NCBI GenBank assembly: GCA_032622095.1
Contig: CP136064.1
Span: forward strand, 128,327,605 to 128,391,604
Reading direction: 5' to 3'
DNA length: 64,000 nt
Source of the DNA: Siphonodentalium dalli
Lineage: Eukaryota; Mollusca; Scaphopoda; Gadilida; Siphonodentaliidae
Position 1 is the stretch's first letter; each line of letters begins with the position of its first letter. The position numbers were made by a program, and so were the translations under genes. Under the pieces are notes generated by a model. It made no database searches, was not told where the DNA came from, and worked only from the letters and a program-made list of their open reading frames with translations. Below, piece by piece: positions 34,321-45,096 of the stretch.

Positions 34321-35400
34321 CTTTTCTTTCTCACACCTGGTAAATTGGTTATCTGAAACATATAGACATTGGCCATGCAATAAAATCCAGATATATGTAA
34401 CAGATTTTGGCCAAGAACTATTATTTCCTCATGTCAAAACAAGAGTGGTCTTGATATAAAGTGTCTTTTAAAAAATGATGTTGTTAGGGATTACATGTAC
34501 TTCAATTTGGCATAAAAAGTATCGCTGTGTGCAAATATGCCTATACCCAACAAGCACCAATTTAATGTGATTATAGTGAAAAATATTTTTTGGAAGAGCC
34601 AAGAAAAATACTCTTTTATGTCGTCTCTTGTTCCAAATAATGATTGTGTTAGACAAAGGTACAGTTCCATGGAAACATGTCTCGATCTGCCTAAATCAAT
34701 TTTTAAATTTGTTTGTGGATTCAACTGAGCTTGCTTCATATTTATGCTGTTTCTTTCTTGGTCGTATTTATTCAAAAGAAACTACCACTATTTTCTGGAA
34801 GCACTTACCATTCAGCGACAGGAAACAATCACCTCAAATAAGTAAGTTCCCTTTATAATACATTGGCTCATATATCCAAATAAATGGATCCAATTGTTAA
34901 TGATATTTCGTACAAACATGTATAACCTTTTGATTAACTTTGTCAATGCTAAGCATTTTATTGAGTTATGCTTGAGTGAGTGCCACTTATGAGAAAATGT
35001 TAAATACAAAATCACAATTGAGATTTCAAACCTCAATTTTTTTTCAATAACCCTGTTGTTGTAATTCCCAATGTGTTTATTGGGTACCCATATCACTCCT
35101 AAACTTGGAGATGTAAAATTTCCATGGGTCTTTTTAACAAACTGGAGGGGTATGCTTTTTAACAAACTGGAGGGGTATGCCCACTTATAATATTAGTGTG
35201 CACACCCTTCATTTGTATTCAGGTTTATGATGATATACAACTCACCTGTATATATTTTGGTATTGATCAGTTTTGAAATAATTGACACATAATTTGTGGG
35301 GGTGTGGTGTGGTATAGTATGAACACTTTGTGCCTTTTAATTTTGCTTATTTCTTGATTTGTGCAGTCAGAACAATAGGGATTTTCACAGTTGACCTTAC
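34321..35400. other. Non-coding interval
   Basis: No recognisable gene; open frames on both strands at 34,490-34,860 overlap each other and show no family motif. A perfect 25 bp tandem duplication (TTTTTAACAAACTGGAGGGG TATGC) is at 35,131-35,180. Confidence 0.45.
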
Positions 35401-35427
35401 TTTTGTAGTTCTCAATATAACCATCTA

Positions 35428-36393
35428 CTATAAGTCGTTTAAACGTGAATCTTGGACCAGAGGCTCAGTATAGTTGATCCTAGGTGTCTTATGTGCAAGA
35501 TTGTTTTCTTGGTGAGAAGCCCTGCCAGTCTGCGGGGTATTTTCCAGAAGAGTGTCTAATGAGTGAGGCAGTAGTCCATTTTTCCAGTTGTATGCGATAA
35601 GGGATGCTTTTAATGAGTGTAGGTTATGAACTTTCAATATTCTACTTCGTTTAAATAATGGTTCCGTGTGGGAATTATATTTGGCATTATTTATCAGCCT
35701 GATAGCCCTTTTTTGTAATTTGAATAATTTCTCAAATATCTGTTGAGACACCCCAAACTTCAATGCCATAGGATAGTTTTCTATCTATAAGAGAGTCATA
35801 TTAGCATTTTAGTGCTTTTCTTGGAAGAAACCGTTTTGCTCTATTTAGATAGTACTTCGGAGATAGTCAATGTGACACTTGAATTTTTCATCTAAGTGAA
35901 TACCAAGAAATTTGAAGGTTGGATACATTGCTCATTTAATTTCAGTTAGTTACGAACAAGATAGCTCCTGTAAGATTTGGCCTCAAATAGCATGCACTTT
36001 GACTTAGATGCATTTAGAATGAGTTTGTTTGCAATACACCATTGGAATATGTTATGTAGTTCGATACTTATTGCATCACGGAAGAGCTTCTCATTGTCAG
36101 GATTGGAGGCATATGCAGTTGTATCGTCACCAAAAGACAGCATGTTGAAATTTGTAGAGTTTGGCATGTCATTTACATATATTAAAAGTGTATCGGTCCA
36201 AGTATTGACCTTTGGGTACTACAATCGAAACATCTTTATAATCTGATTTTTTCCCAGCATGATTTCTGTTGGTTAGATAGCTTCTGAGATTTGTTTTAAC
36301 TATTCCCAAGATCCCATAGTGTTTCATTTTATTCAATAGGATATTGTGATCTATCGTATCAAAAGCTTTTGAAAAATCTAAGAATAATGCCAT
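35428..36393 (-). pseudogene. Degenerate CR1/Jockey-group LINE reverse transcriptase
   Basis: Three minus-strand pieces are in order. 36,393-36,169: MALFLDFSKAFDTIDHNILL (RT catalytic Asp) and GILGIVKTNLRSYLTNRNH. 36,167-35,946: MLSFGDDTTAY, a variant of the catalytic FADDT box with the Asp pair kept, and NKLILNASKSKCMLF. 35,769-35,428: KLFKLQKRAIRLINNAKYNS HTEPLFKRSRILKVHNL, the C-terminal zone typical of this LINE group. Frameshifts separate the pieces. The 5' part of the element is missing, so this is a 5'-truncated dead copy, different from the LINE at 12.2-16.1 kb. Confidence 0.85.
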
Positions 36394-36639
36394 TGTTGAA
36401 TCATTCTGTTATGTTTCAACTGGGCAGAACATATTATATAATATATATATAAATTTATTTTAACACTTCTACTCTGAACCAGTTTCTTTACATGCATGTG
36501 CTTTGATGTCAACAAATTAATGATGAGCATCCACCTACTCATTTGGGACGTGATTCTTTTGGGAAAAAATTACTCACAGGCGAGATTGCAGAATTGCTAT
36601 ATAGAAATTTATTCGATTATTTATAATGTTCAGTCAGAC

Positions 36640-37265
36640 AATTTGTCATCACAGAATTATCTGCGAAACAACTCATACTATATGGGTGATCCTCTGTAGT
36701 TTATAAATCTTCCAGAAATATTGGGTAGACACCACCAAATTGCGACCGGTTGCCATGGCAACCATTTGTCGGACAACTATGCATTTGGGTGCTGTAATTT
36801 TGCAATATAACAAGATTTTTGTGACATTTTTAATCAAATATAAATGATTTCCAAAGTTAAATGATCCAGGAATATTTTGCCAACATCTAGGACTAGCCTT
36901 GCTCGAAAACCACCCATCACCAACAGGGCACAATTTTAAATCGCTGCCAAACCCCTTTCTTCTAATGTGCTGGTAATGCTTACTGTAATATCGTTTTATA
37001 TAGCAATTTATGTGTTTATTTGATGCTGGGTCAGATCATTTGTCATGGTAGAATTCTCCATGTGACAACTTATACTACATGGGTGATCATCCTTAGTATA
37101 TAAAACTTCTTGAAAATTTGGGTAGATACCACCAAATTGCGACCTGTTGCCATGTCAACTGATATTCAGAAAATTGGGCGTTTGGGGCTGCAATTTCCCT
37201 ATATGACGAGATGTTTGCGACTTTTGAATCAAATGTAATTAATTTCCAATGTTAAATGATCCATG
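36640..37265. repeat. ~390 bp direct repeat, two diverged copies
   Basis: Blocks TATGGGTGATCCTC, GGGTAGACACCACCAAATTG CGACC, GTTGCCATG and TTAAATGATCCA occur in the same order at 36,665-36,870 and again at 37,070-37,265. Divergence is moderate. No coding function is seen. Confidence 0.8.
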
Positions 37266-38730
37266 GATATACTTAACTTGCTCTCGCTTCTGGTTCCTTT
37301 CGCTGTCAAAGGAGTCAAGATCCACCTGCCAATGGATTGACCTAGCAAGTCACCAGCGCGCAATTGGCCCTCATATTTATTGTCCTGGCACACAAATGTT
37401 TATTACAGCCTTTACAGGTGTGTTGGCTGGCGCACGTGTACTTTGAATTTGGTGGCTGACAAGAATTTGGTGGCTGACAAACAATGCCTATGATATTGTA
37501 AAATGCTAAACAAAGCAAAGAAACAACGTGCAGTTTGACACAACTTCAAGGCTAAACACGATACTAATAAAAACAAAGCAAATGCGTCACTCAGTTTGGT
37601 GCCATTTGGTTTGATTACCCAGCAATTTGAGGACATTCGGCGCAATTTGGCCGCATTCACTCAGTGGAATTAACTAAGCACATAGGCCTACTATTGCTAG
37701 TTTGTGTGATTAGTTAATTTCTAGTTACTTCCCTTTGAGTGCATGCCGTCAAGTGGCACCGAATGTCTGGGTAATCAAGCCTAGATGGGATGTGCAGCAA
37801 TAAGAGTGAGTGCCAACCAAAAAACGCGTCTGCTGCTTACTTGGCGTCGCCATTTTGCAACAATGACGCCAGGAATCACTGCACGCGACCCCCACGAGAC
37901 GCCAGAAATAGTTTACAACGTCCTGGAACCCTCATTGAGCCATCGGCCTATAAATCGACAACATGTTAAAGGACTCACCCCGGTGTATTTTTCTCTCATC
38001 GATGCCTGTTAATCCATTGAGCACGTTGCCGAAAATATTTTTGTGACAGGCCGCCCCGTAACGGAAGTTATGCCAATTCATGCGTTTGAATATTCAATCA
38101 TGGATTATGCAGTCTCATTCGTTAATTGTCCGTCATATCACTTCACATGAGTGACTACTAGCGACACACTGTGTCAAACTTGAAATTATACCTACTGAAT
38201 GCTTATACCGAAATGACTCAACCATCGGAGCTGAAAATGTGTACATATGGGAAATTTTACCTGGGGAATTTTATTATATAGGTCCCGTTGACATCAGATG
38301 TCTTAAAAGGACACTATTAATTAATTAAATTAAGAGAAAGATTTGTACCCAAAACGTTTGTTAGTTCAGCCTGTGATTAATACAGACCATGCAGGTACAG
38401 CTTTAAATATGATACCATCAACTGCCACCAAAATAATTAGCATTAACTTAGACTTGACCATGTTTTGTATTTATGGGCGATGTGCCAGGTAACTTCTAAA
38501 CAGATACAAACACCTAACTATATAATAAAGAATCTAGTGTTGGAGGGACTCACTGGTAAATCTACCAATAGATTTTCTGGTAATGCTATCGCTGGTATAT
38601 GGCCCTATAAAATATCAAGTTCGTAGGACAAAAGAGAGTAATTTGCACATTCAAGTTTATAGAATATTTGTTATTTTATTATCAAGTTCAAAACAAAATA
38701 ATCAACAATGAAGCACTAGATTATGGCAAT
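37266..38730. other. Non-coding interval
   Basis: No supported gene. A 16 bp phrase, ATTTGGTGGCTGACAA, is tandemly duplicated at about 37,447-37,481. An open frame at 37,785-38,012 (GC-richer than average) has no recognisable domain. The rest is AT-rich. Confidence 0.45.
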
Positions 38731-39455
38731 AGTCCAGTGCATTTATGAGAAAATAGGGCTGAACCTCAAAATAATTGCAACACAAAAGATTTTGTTTTAT
38801 TTTGGTTCGGAACATCATAGAGCATACTCAGCTAAAAATCAACAAAAATCTGAACATGCGAAATGGCCTTTTTGAGGCAAAAAGTGGCGAAAATGATGAA
38901 AAATTGGTGAAAAATGGAGATTAACATTTTTTGTTAATAACTCTTGATGTAAACATACAATTGTTATATTTGTACAATGATAGACTGTGGTACAGTTGTA
39001 TCCAAGATTTTTTATCATTTTATTCTATAAATATTGATTAAATTTTCGAAATTTCGATCAAAAAGTTGAAAAATTTGCCAAAATTCAGTGAAAAATGGAA
39101 GTCTACAATAACTCTTGATGCAGTTGTAAAATTGTCATAACTGGGCTTGGAACTATTGTTATATAGTTATATCCACAATTGTGGGGTTTTTTCATGTTGT
39201 TACTACAAGCAAATAATCAAAATAATCAAAATATTTTAGGGTGAAAAGATGTAAAAATGGCAAGAAATCAGAGAAAAGTGGAATTTCACATTACATGTTT
39301 ATACATTAGAAAATTGCCATAGTTGGACTTGGACTGTTGTAAGCCAGTTATATATGGGATTTTCCATCAATTTTGGGCCAGGTTGTGGTATCAATGACAC
39401 TAAGTTGTCCATATCTTGTGGCAAAATAGTGAAAAAAGAGAAAAAATATAGAAAT
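38731..39455. repeat. AGTCCAGTGCATTTATGAG family, first copy
   Basis: The sequence opens with AGTCCAGTGCATTTATGAG, then ACCTCAAAATAATTGCAACA, the same end sequence as the fold-back element at 39,940-42,504. It continues with two or three diverged internal units containing GAAAAATGG, AATAACTCTTGATG and AAATTGTCATA (period roughly 170 bp). It may be one arm of a larger element spanning 38,731-42,504 and enclosing the CRC-type fragment. Confidence 0.6.
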
Positions 39456-39971
39456 TCATTTAAAAATATATAGAATTTTGAAAAAATAATAAGTCTGGAT
39501 AGATCGTTCTGATTTTCTGATAAGGCATGTGCACCTATTGCTTTTGCAGTCCGTTTTACATTTACAACGAATGATGTTCAGTAGTTCTTTTGGAGCTGGT
39601 GGTTCCTCACATTTGATAGGATTAAGCCGCCCATCCTTAACCTGCCATCCCCAATCAGTTGGTTCCAAATTAAGCCCTTCCAACACTGCACCTGGTGATA
39701 GTGTATGTAAATGAAATCCTTTTCTACCTAAAAGTCTGACACAGCAGGTTACATCATCTCTGGTCGGCGCTTTGGCAACAGTGATAAGCCTTTGAAACAA
39801 GAGTTGTGGGTCGATGTGTACAACGTCGTTGTCGATCTTGAGAGACAGAGCACTCATTATTATTGCTTGGGATGTTCGCTTGAATACATAACTCATAACA
39901 TCTTTCCCTCCCATGTTCATAAGGATCTTCCTGCCTATTAGTCCAATGCATTTATGAGAATAAAGTGCCAA
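39456..39971 (-). pseudogene. CRC/tesmin-type cysteine-rich protein fragment
   Basis: A minus-strand frame of 171 codons. Its core reads MSALSLKIDNDVVHIDPQLL FQRL, then LNLEPTDWGWQVKDGRLNPI, then EEPPAPKELLNIIRCKCKTD followed by CKSNRCTCLIRK. This matches the end of a protein group widespread in invertebrate genomes in which a P-x-D-W-G-W segment is followed by a C-x-C-x3-C-x4-C-x-C motif (half of a tesmin/CXC domain). The full CXC repeat is cut off: after CTCLIRK the sequence leaves the family. The first ~14 codons lie inside the end of the adjacent fold-back element. It is a truncated remnant, possibly of a transposon-borne gene. Confidence 0.65.
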
Positions 39972-42504
39972 ACCTCAAACTAATTGCAACACAATGTTTT
40001 TTAGCAGGAATAAGTCTATTAACCAATTATAAACAACATACTAACAATCAAAAAGGATCAAGAAAGGCGAAATTGATAAATTTTGTGAAATAAATAAAAA
40101 AAATTATAGCTTTTTCAAGGATGTTTATAAAAAACTTCTTTTCACACGTGCTTCCATTTATATATCCATTTTGTTGAGTACACAATCCTGATTACAGAAC
40201 AGAAAACATTTTCCAGATACGTTGATAATTTTTCGAGTTATGTGCCTCCAAAATTGGGAGTTTGTCTAATTTCGGAGCCTCAATTTCTGAAGAATTAGCT
40301 AAAAGCCATATTGTAGGGTCTAGTATTTTAAAAACTAGAGAACAATGAAGGGATATCTTACTGTTGTATTAGTTACCTCACTATATTGTGCACAAAAAAA
40401 ATGATCTCTTTATGCATCTATGATCGAGAAGACAAAAATATTCTTAAACAAAATGTGTGTTCCATTGTATGGACTTAGCCAAATTTGCCTTGTGACACAG
40501 AACTGGTGTAATGAAATACCATATTTGAGGTCATACAACTCAATAAATTGATATCCATATGCCCTGTATTTCTCATAACCTCTTACGTATACTAGGTTAA
40601 ATACACTGTGCTGGAATTGCTAAACACATATGTGCCATAATCAACTTTATATGGCCCTATGAATCCTTTGTATTGACTCTTTTCCAAAAATGCCATTTTG
40701 GACTGTTTTGTGGTGTTTTTGTCCATTTTAAAGTTTTTTTTGTGCACAAATAGTAAACAACAATGAATACAATTAGTGTTTAATGTGTAAAATCATTTGA
40801 ACGTTCCTCCTAAAATACTTAGTGTTGGGAAAAATATGATTACATTGGTTATGCCAATCAACAGTCACTGGATTTCACATATTTTGAAAGAAACTGACTA
40901 CAAATTTGAATGTTGATAATGGGGTAGGTGAAATCACAAAGGCTATGATCTTGTCACCATATTCTAGTCATTGGAGACAAAGGGTTGTTTTATTCCAGTT
41001 TGTGCAGATTATTCTTGCATGGTAAACAGTTTAGTACTTTAATAATTATTAGATGTTTATTTAGAACTTTTATCAGCATGTTATATAGAACCAGCCCGAA
41101 ATAATGATTCGCCATTTCGCCGTTGAGTTACAACAAAAAGGATCGTAGCTCTAAATATGAACATCAAAACAGGAAGCAGTTTACTCTGTATGAAAGAATA
41201 AGGTTTGTAGGAGCTGGTGATGTTAAAGTTTTGTGCATCAAAGTCCATATTTTCTAGATTTTGTCAATATGGTTTCCCCTACCCAATTTTTCAGATATTC
41301 AAATTTGGCATCAGTTTCCAGAAAAATTAGTGAAATTCAGTGACATTCATTGACATATCCAACATATGGCATTTATTTCAACACTAAAGTGTTTCAGGAG
41401 GAAAGGTCAAATGATTTTGCACATTAAACATACATTGTTTTTACATATAGGAGGTATGGCACAGCAGCAATGTTATATATTTTATGCCTCCGAAACATGG
41501 CGAGCATTGCTCTTAGAACATGCTTGGGACTATACAACACACCAGGCGCCTATTTTTAGAAGCAAATTTGATTTTTGAGAAAAAAAATTGAGATTGTGTG
41601 GGATACGAACCCCGGCCCGACGGCGAGCGCGCCTTGCGACTCAAAGTCCGACGTCAATACCACACGGCCACCGAAGCAACCCCATGTGAAAATGTTTTTA
41701 CAATTTATACACAAAAACCTTTAAAAATGAACAAAAAACGCCCCAAAATGGCATTTTTAGATGAGTCAATTCTAAAGATTAATAGGGCCATAATTTGATT
41801 TTCTACACCATGATTTGGGAAATTCCTTTACAATGTGTTTAACGATGTATACTTAAGTGATTATGAGAAAGACAGGGAATATGGATATATAATTATTTAT
41901 TTGTATGACATCAAATATGCTATTTCATCACGCCGGTTCTGGACCACAGGCAAATTTGGCTGTCCATACAATGGTGGAACAAACATTTTGTTTAAGAATA
42001 TTTTTGTCCTCTCAATCATAGATGCATAAAGAAATCATATTTTCTGCACAACCTAGAGAGGAAATGACTAAAACAACAAGGAATCCCTTCATTTTCTTTA
42101 TTTTTTAAAATACAAGACCATAAAAAATGGATTTTAACTAATTTTGAGAAATTGAGCCTCCGAAATTAGACAAACTCCAAATTTTGGAGGCACATAACTC
42201 AAAAAATACTTAACGTATCTAGGAAAGGTTTTCTGTTCTGTAATCAGGTTTGTGCACTCTACAAAATGGATATATAAATGGAAGGATATGTGAAAGGAAG
42301 TTTTTTTATAAACATCCTTAAAAAGCTATAAAATGAGTATTTTACCAAATTTTGACAAATTTATTTCACAAAATTCATCAATTTTGCATTTCTTGATTCT
42401 TGTTGATTTTTAGTATATTATTTGTGATGGGTTAAAGTACTTATTCTCACTGAGAAACTTTGTGTTGCAATTATTTTGAGGTGAAACCATAAATGCACTG
42501 GACT
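39940..42504. mobile_element. 2.56 kb fold-back element with ~1.1 kb arms
   Basis: The left end AGTCCAATGCATTTATGAG is mirrored by CATAAATGCACTGGACT ending at 42,504. The inverted match continues almost to the centre (about 41,090). Examples: TTTGTCTAATTTCGGAGCCTC (40,262) against GAGCCTCCGAAATTAGAC (42,154); TTTTGTCCATTTTAAAG (40,717) against its complement near 41,720; AAATCATTTGAACGTTCCTC C (40,790) against its complement at 41,396. Arms are about 1.1 kb at moderate identity. No transposase is present. The right arm is interrupted by a SINE. Confidence 0.85.
41446..41692 (-). mobile_element. tRNA-derived SINE inserted in the fold-back arm
   Basis: On the minus strand the head reads GGTTGCTTCGGTGGCCGTGT (A box), followed by a B box in GGGGTTCGTATCCCACAC and then a body of about 150 bp. 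TGTTTTTACA flanks it at 41,436-41,445 and 41,693-41,702. The opposite arm of the fold-back element lacks this block, giving an internal empty site. The GC-rich head contrasts sharply with the AT-rich host element. It is different from the SINE at 27.9 kb. Confidence 0.88.
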
Positions 42505-42532
42505 ACAAGCCGTTTTCACATTTTTGATTTAT

Positions 42533-42677
42533 TTAGACTTAAGTCCAAATATTTGGACTTAAGTCCAAATGAATTGGACTTAAGTCCAAATCAATTCACT
42601 AATTGGACTTAAGTCCAAATCATTTTAAGTCCAATTATTTGAACTTAAGTCCAATTATTTGGACTAAAGTCCAAATA
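42533..42677. repeat. Array of TTGGACTTAAGTCCAA palindromes
   Basis: About seven copies of the 16 bp perfect palindrome TTGGACTTAAGTCCAA, some degenerate (one half-site, one with CTAAAG), are separated by 2-15 bp AT spacers. The array starts 29 bp after the fold-back element and ends 75 bp from the stop codon of the TALE homeobox gene. It parallels the GCGCTTAAGCGC arrays at 11.5 and 16.9 kb, since both are built around CTTAAG. Confidence 0.95.
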
Positions 42678-42751
42678 TGTAACAGAATAAATTATATATG
42701 TATTAATTAGCACTAAAACCACAATTCTGTGGCAGTAATGATGGCCATAGT

Positions 42752-43379
42752 TCATCGCATGCTGGTTGTTCTCTTTCTGTTGGCGATCTCTGAAAGGGTA
42801 CGTGTGCTGCCTGACCGGTTTCTCTTATTGGCGAACCACTTCTTGACCTGTTCAACAGTAACACATGCCGTCGTTGCCAGGGACTCAATTACATCAGTCG
42901 TTGGGTATGGATGATGGAGGTTGCTGTCGTACCAATTCTGCATGAGTCGGACGGCTGATCTGGATAGAACAGGGCGCGCCTTGAGGACTCGGCGTGGCTC
43001 TCTGGTCTTGTTGAGAAGCGGTTGTATGCTGCGTTCAACTCTGGTTATGATGCAGTGTATCTGGTTGTCGAAGTGTCGATTGAGGCAGTCGACGTAGTGC
43101 TTGGAGTAGCCTGGGTTCATAATGGCGTCGTGTTGTTCTGCGTCGACGATGGCTGTCTGGTATCGGTAGAAACTGCGCAGATCTGTGATTTCTGTTGAAG
43201 AGACTGGCTCTAACTGGCTGAATTTGACCAACAGTTCATTTTTTCGACTGTCGTGCCGGACACTGTTTGCAGAAGACTTCCTGGGAAGGTGACAGCTTTG
43301 CACTCTTGAACGAGAATGTCTTTAAGATCACCAATATAGTCAGGGCGTCGATCAAGGATCCAAAACACGTTGCAGCCAT
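42752..43379 (-). CDS. TALE-class homeobox protein, frame broken near N-terminus
   Basis: The minus-strand frame, open from 43,324 to TGA at 42,752, ends in a TALE homeodomain: ARPVLSRSAVRLMQNWYDSN, then LHHPYPTTDVIESLATTACV, then TVEQVKKWFANKRNR. The P-Y-P three-residue loop extension between helices 1 and 2 and the WFANKR recognition helix define the class; residue 50 is Ala, as in IRX-type proteins, while K-R follows as in PBX. TALE proteins are DNA-binding transcription factors. Outside the domain (e.g. RSFYRYQTAIVDAEQHDAIM) no MEIS/PBC/IRO motif is seen. No in-frame ATG precedes the conserved part; an ATG at 43,379 opens another frame that meets this one at a run of six A (43,239-43,244), suggesting a base error, a pseudogene lesion or an intron. 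The divergent sequence and spiralian context suggest a SPILE-like TALE gene (inference). Confidence 0.82.
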
Positions 43380-43479
43380 GATGAAATTAAACAATGCTAA
43401 AACTATTAACTGGGAAAGATTTATTATCTAGTGCATGCAAGTTAGTCGAATGTGTATGATTTCAATCTCGTTGTCCTGA

Positions 43480-43486
43480 CTTTATA
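43480..43486 (-). promoter_or_regulatory. Candidate TATA box of TALE gene
   Basis: TATAAAG on the minus strand lies about 100 bp upstream of the ATG at 43,379, which would place transcription start near 43,450 with a 5' UTR of about 70 nt. In AT-rich DNA such matches are frequent, so it is a weak call. Confidence 0.35.
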
Positions 43487-44090
43487 ATGGTGTTCATCCA
43501 ATCAAACGGATTTTACTCACCGCGTGAGTGTGGAAAACTTTGAGTTAAATAAATAAACATCGGGCTCCGTGAGCTGCGCTCTCGAGAAGTGAGCAGCTAT
43601 ATGTGTGTTTTGGAGTGCACGAGCGAGTCCAAACGTCTTAAAACAACTCATTTTGCTTATACAGTATTACTGTATGGTGAACATTTCTCTGTATAGGTTT
43701 TGCAGAAGAATTTGTAACCTACGCTAATTATTGTAGCCTAATGCATGCTGATAATATATATAGCTACTCTCGAAATGGTTGATTGATTGAACAACATAAT
43801 TTTTATAATACCCGATTTTCAAGACTACAAACTTTAATAACTTGTTCTGTGAATAAAACAATAAAGACATAACTAATTTGATTTATTAAACTTTATTCTT
43901 GATACAATCTATATGTTACCTTGGTGGATAGTGCTAACAGTAGCAATTTCTTGCTTTTTGGAAATCATATTTATGTATCATTTGAATGTTCCAATCTCCA
44001 ATGATATATACTAATTTAGACCCATAAATTTATATTAACGTCACACCCACTCACACGGTTGCGGGTTGATGTTTGAAATTAGGTTCGCTT
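43487..44090. other. Non-coding interval upstream of TALE gene
   Basis: No gene or repeat is recognised. It includes a moderately GC-rich stretch at 43,555-43,640 and AT-rich DNA after. It may hold regulatory sequence of the TALE gene, but nothing specific can be named. Confidence 0.4.
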
Positions 44091-44094
44091 TTTT

Positions 44095-44660
44095 GCTCAC
44101 CTGAGACGAAGTCTCCGGTGGAGCTATAGTCATCACTCATCGTCCGTCGTCCGTCCGTCCGTATGTCCGTCCGCCCGTCTGTCTGTCTGTCCGTCCATCA
44201 AGAATAATCTTCTCCGCCAAAACTGTAAGACGGAACGGGTTCATATTTGGTGTGGATGTTCCCTAGGTGAATCATATTCAGATTTGTTCAAATGAGGTCA
44301 TCAAGTCAATTAGTTGAGAAAGCAGGGCCACAACTCTATTCCTTCATAGAAATTCTTAGAACGACTTTTTTTCCAGAACTATAAGGCCGAATGAGTTCAT
44401 ATTTGGTGTGGATGTTCCCCAGGTGACTCACATTCAGATTTGTTCAAATGAGGCAGCAGGTTGATTAGTTGAGAAACCAGGGCCATAACTATTTCCCTCC
44501 ATAGTAATTCTTTTAAACATCTTCTTCTCAAATACCATAAGGCCAAATGGGTTAATATTTGGTATGAAGGATCCTTTGTTGACTAGGGTTCAGATTTGTT
44601 CAAATTAGGTCACTGGGTCAAATGTTGGTGTGGCCAGGGACATAACAAAAAAAAAAGATT
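44095..44660. repeat. Pearl-like tandem-unit element, copy 4 (head)
   Basis: It has the clearest head: AGCTCACCTGAGACGAAGTC TCCGGTGGAGCTATAG, in which GAGACGAAGTCTC is a short inverted repeat and AGCTCACC pairs with GGTGGAGCT. A CCGTCCGTCCGTATGTCC run and three ~160 bp units follow (TCATATTTGGTGTGGATGTT, ACTCACATTCAGATTTGTTC, GGGCCATAACT). Confidence 0.85.
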
Positions 44661-45096
44661 AAACTCTTTAACCAGAAAAGAATAGAAAAGAAATGATATA
44701 TTAAAAAATAAAAGAATATTTAAAAAAACTGGAATTGTTTTTTTTATTAAAATGTTAAAACAAATTGTATTTAACTCCATGGTCAATTATATATATATAT
44801 TGTTTAACATTTTTTGAAAATTGAAAAACTAATGCCATTATATTTCTGAAGGTTGTGCCCCCTGGCCCTTCACTCAAGTGCACTGCTTCTGGCCTGGTCC
44901 CAAAAATAAAATTTACTAAAATTCTTGACAGAATCATTAATAAGAAGCATTTACTTTGGCTGTAACTGTATGCTGGGTATGCCTACACGATCATGTCAAA
45001 TGAAATCTTGACATTTGTATAAACATTCCTTGGAGATCTGCTAGACGTCATTAATTCCCAATCTATCATGTATTGTTCAAATCAGGACAAATAGCA
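44661..45096. other. Non-coding AT-rich interval
   Basis: It contains A-rich low-complexity sequence (44,645-44,760) and no recognisable gene. Confidence 0.45.

Noticed and set aside
34468..35165. Several overlapping frames of 60-117 codons on both strands
   Set aside because: AT-rich sequence, mutually overlapping and without recognisable motifs.
41590..41692. Functional tRNA on the minus strand
   Set aside because: The head is tRNA-like but followed by a SINE body with target duplication; acceptor-stem pairing is not evident.
42533..42677. CRISPR array
   Set aside because: Repeats are 16 bp palindromes with 2-15 bp AT spacers in a eukaryotic genome; there are no spacers of regular length and no cas genes.
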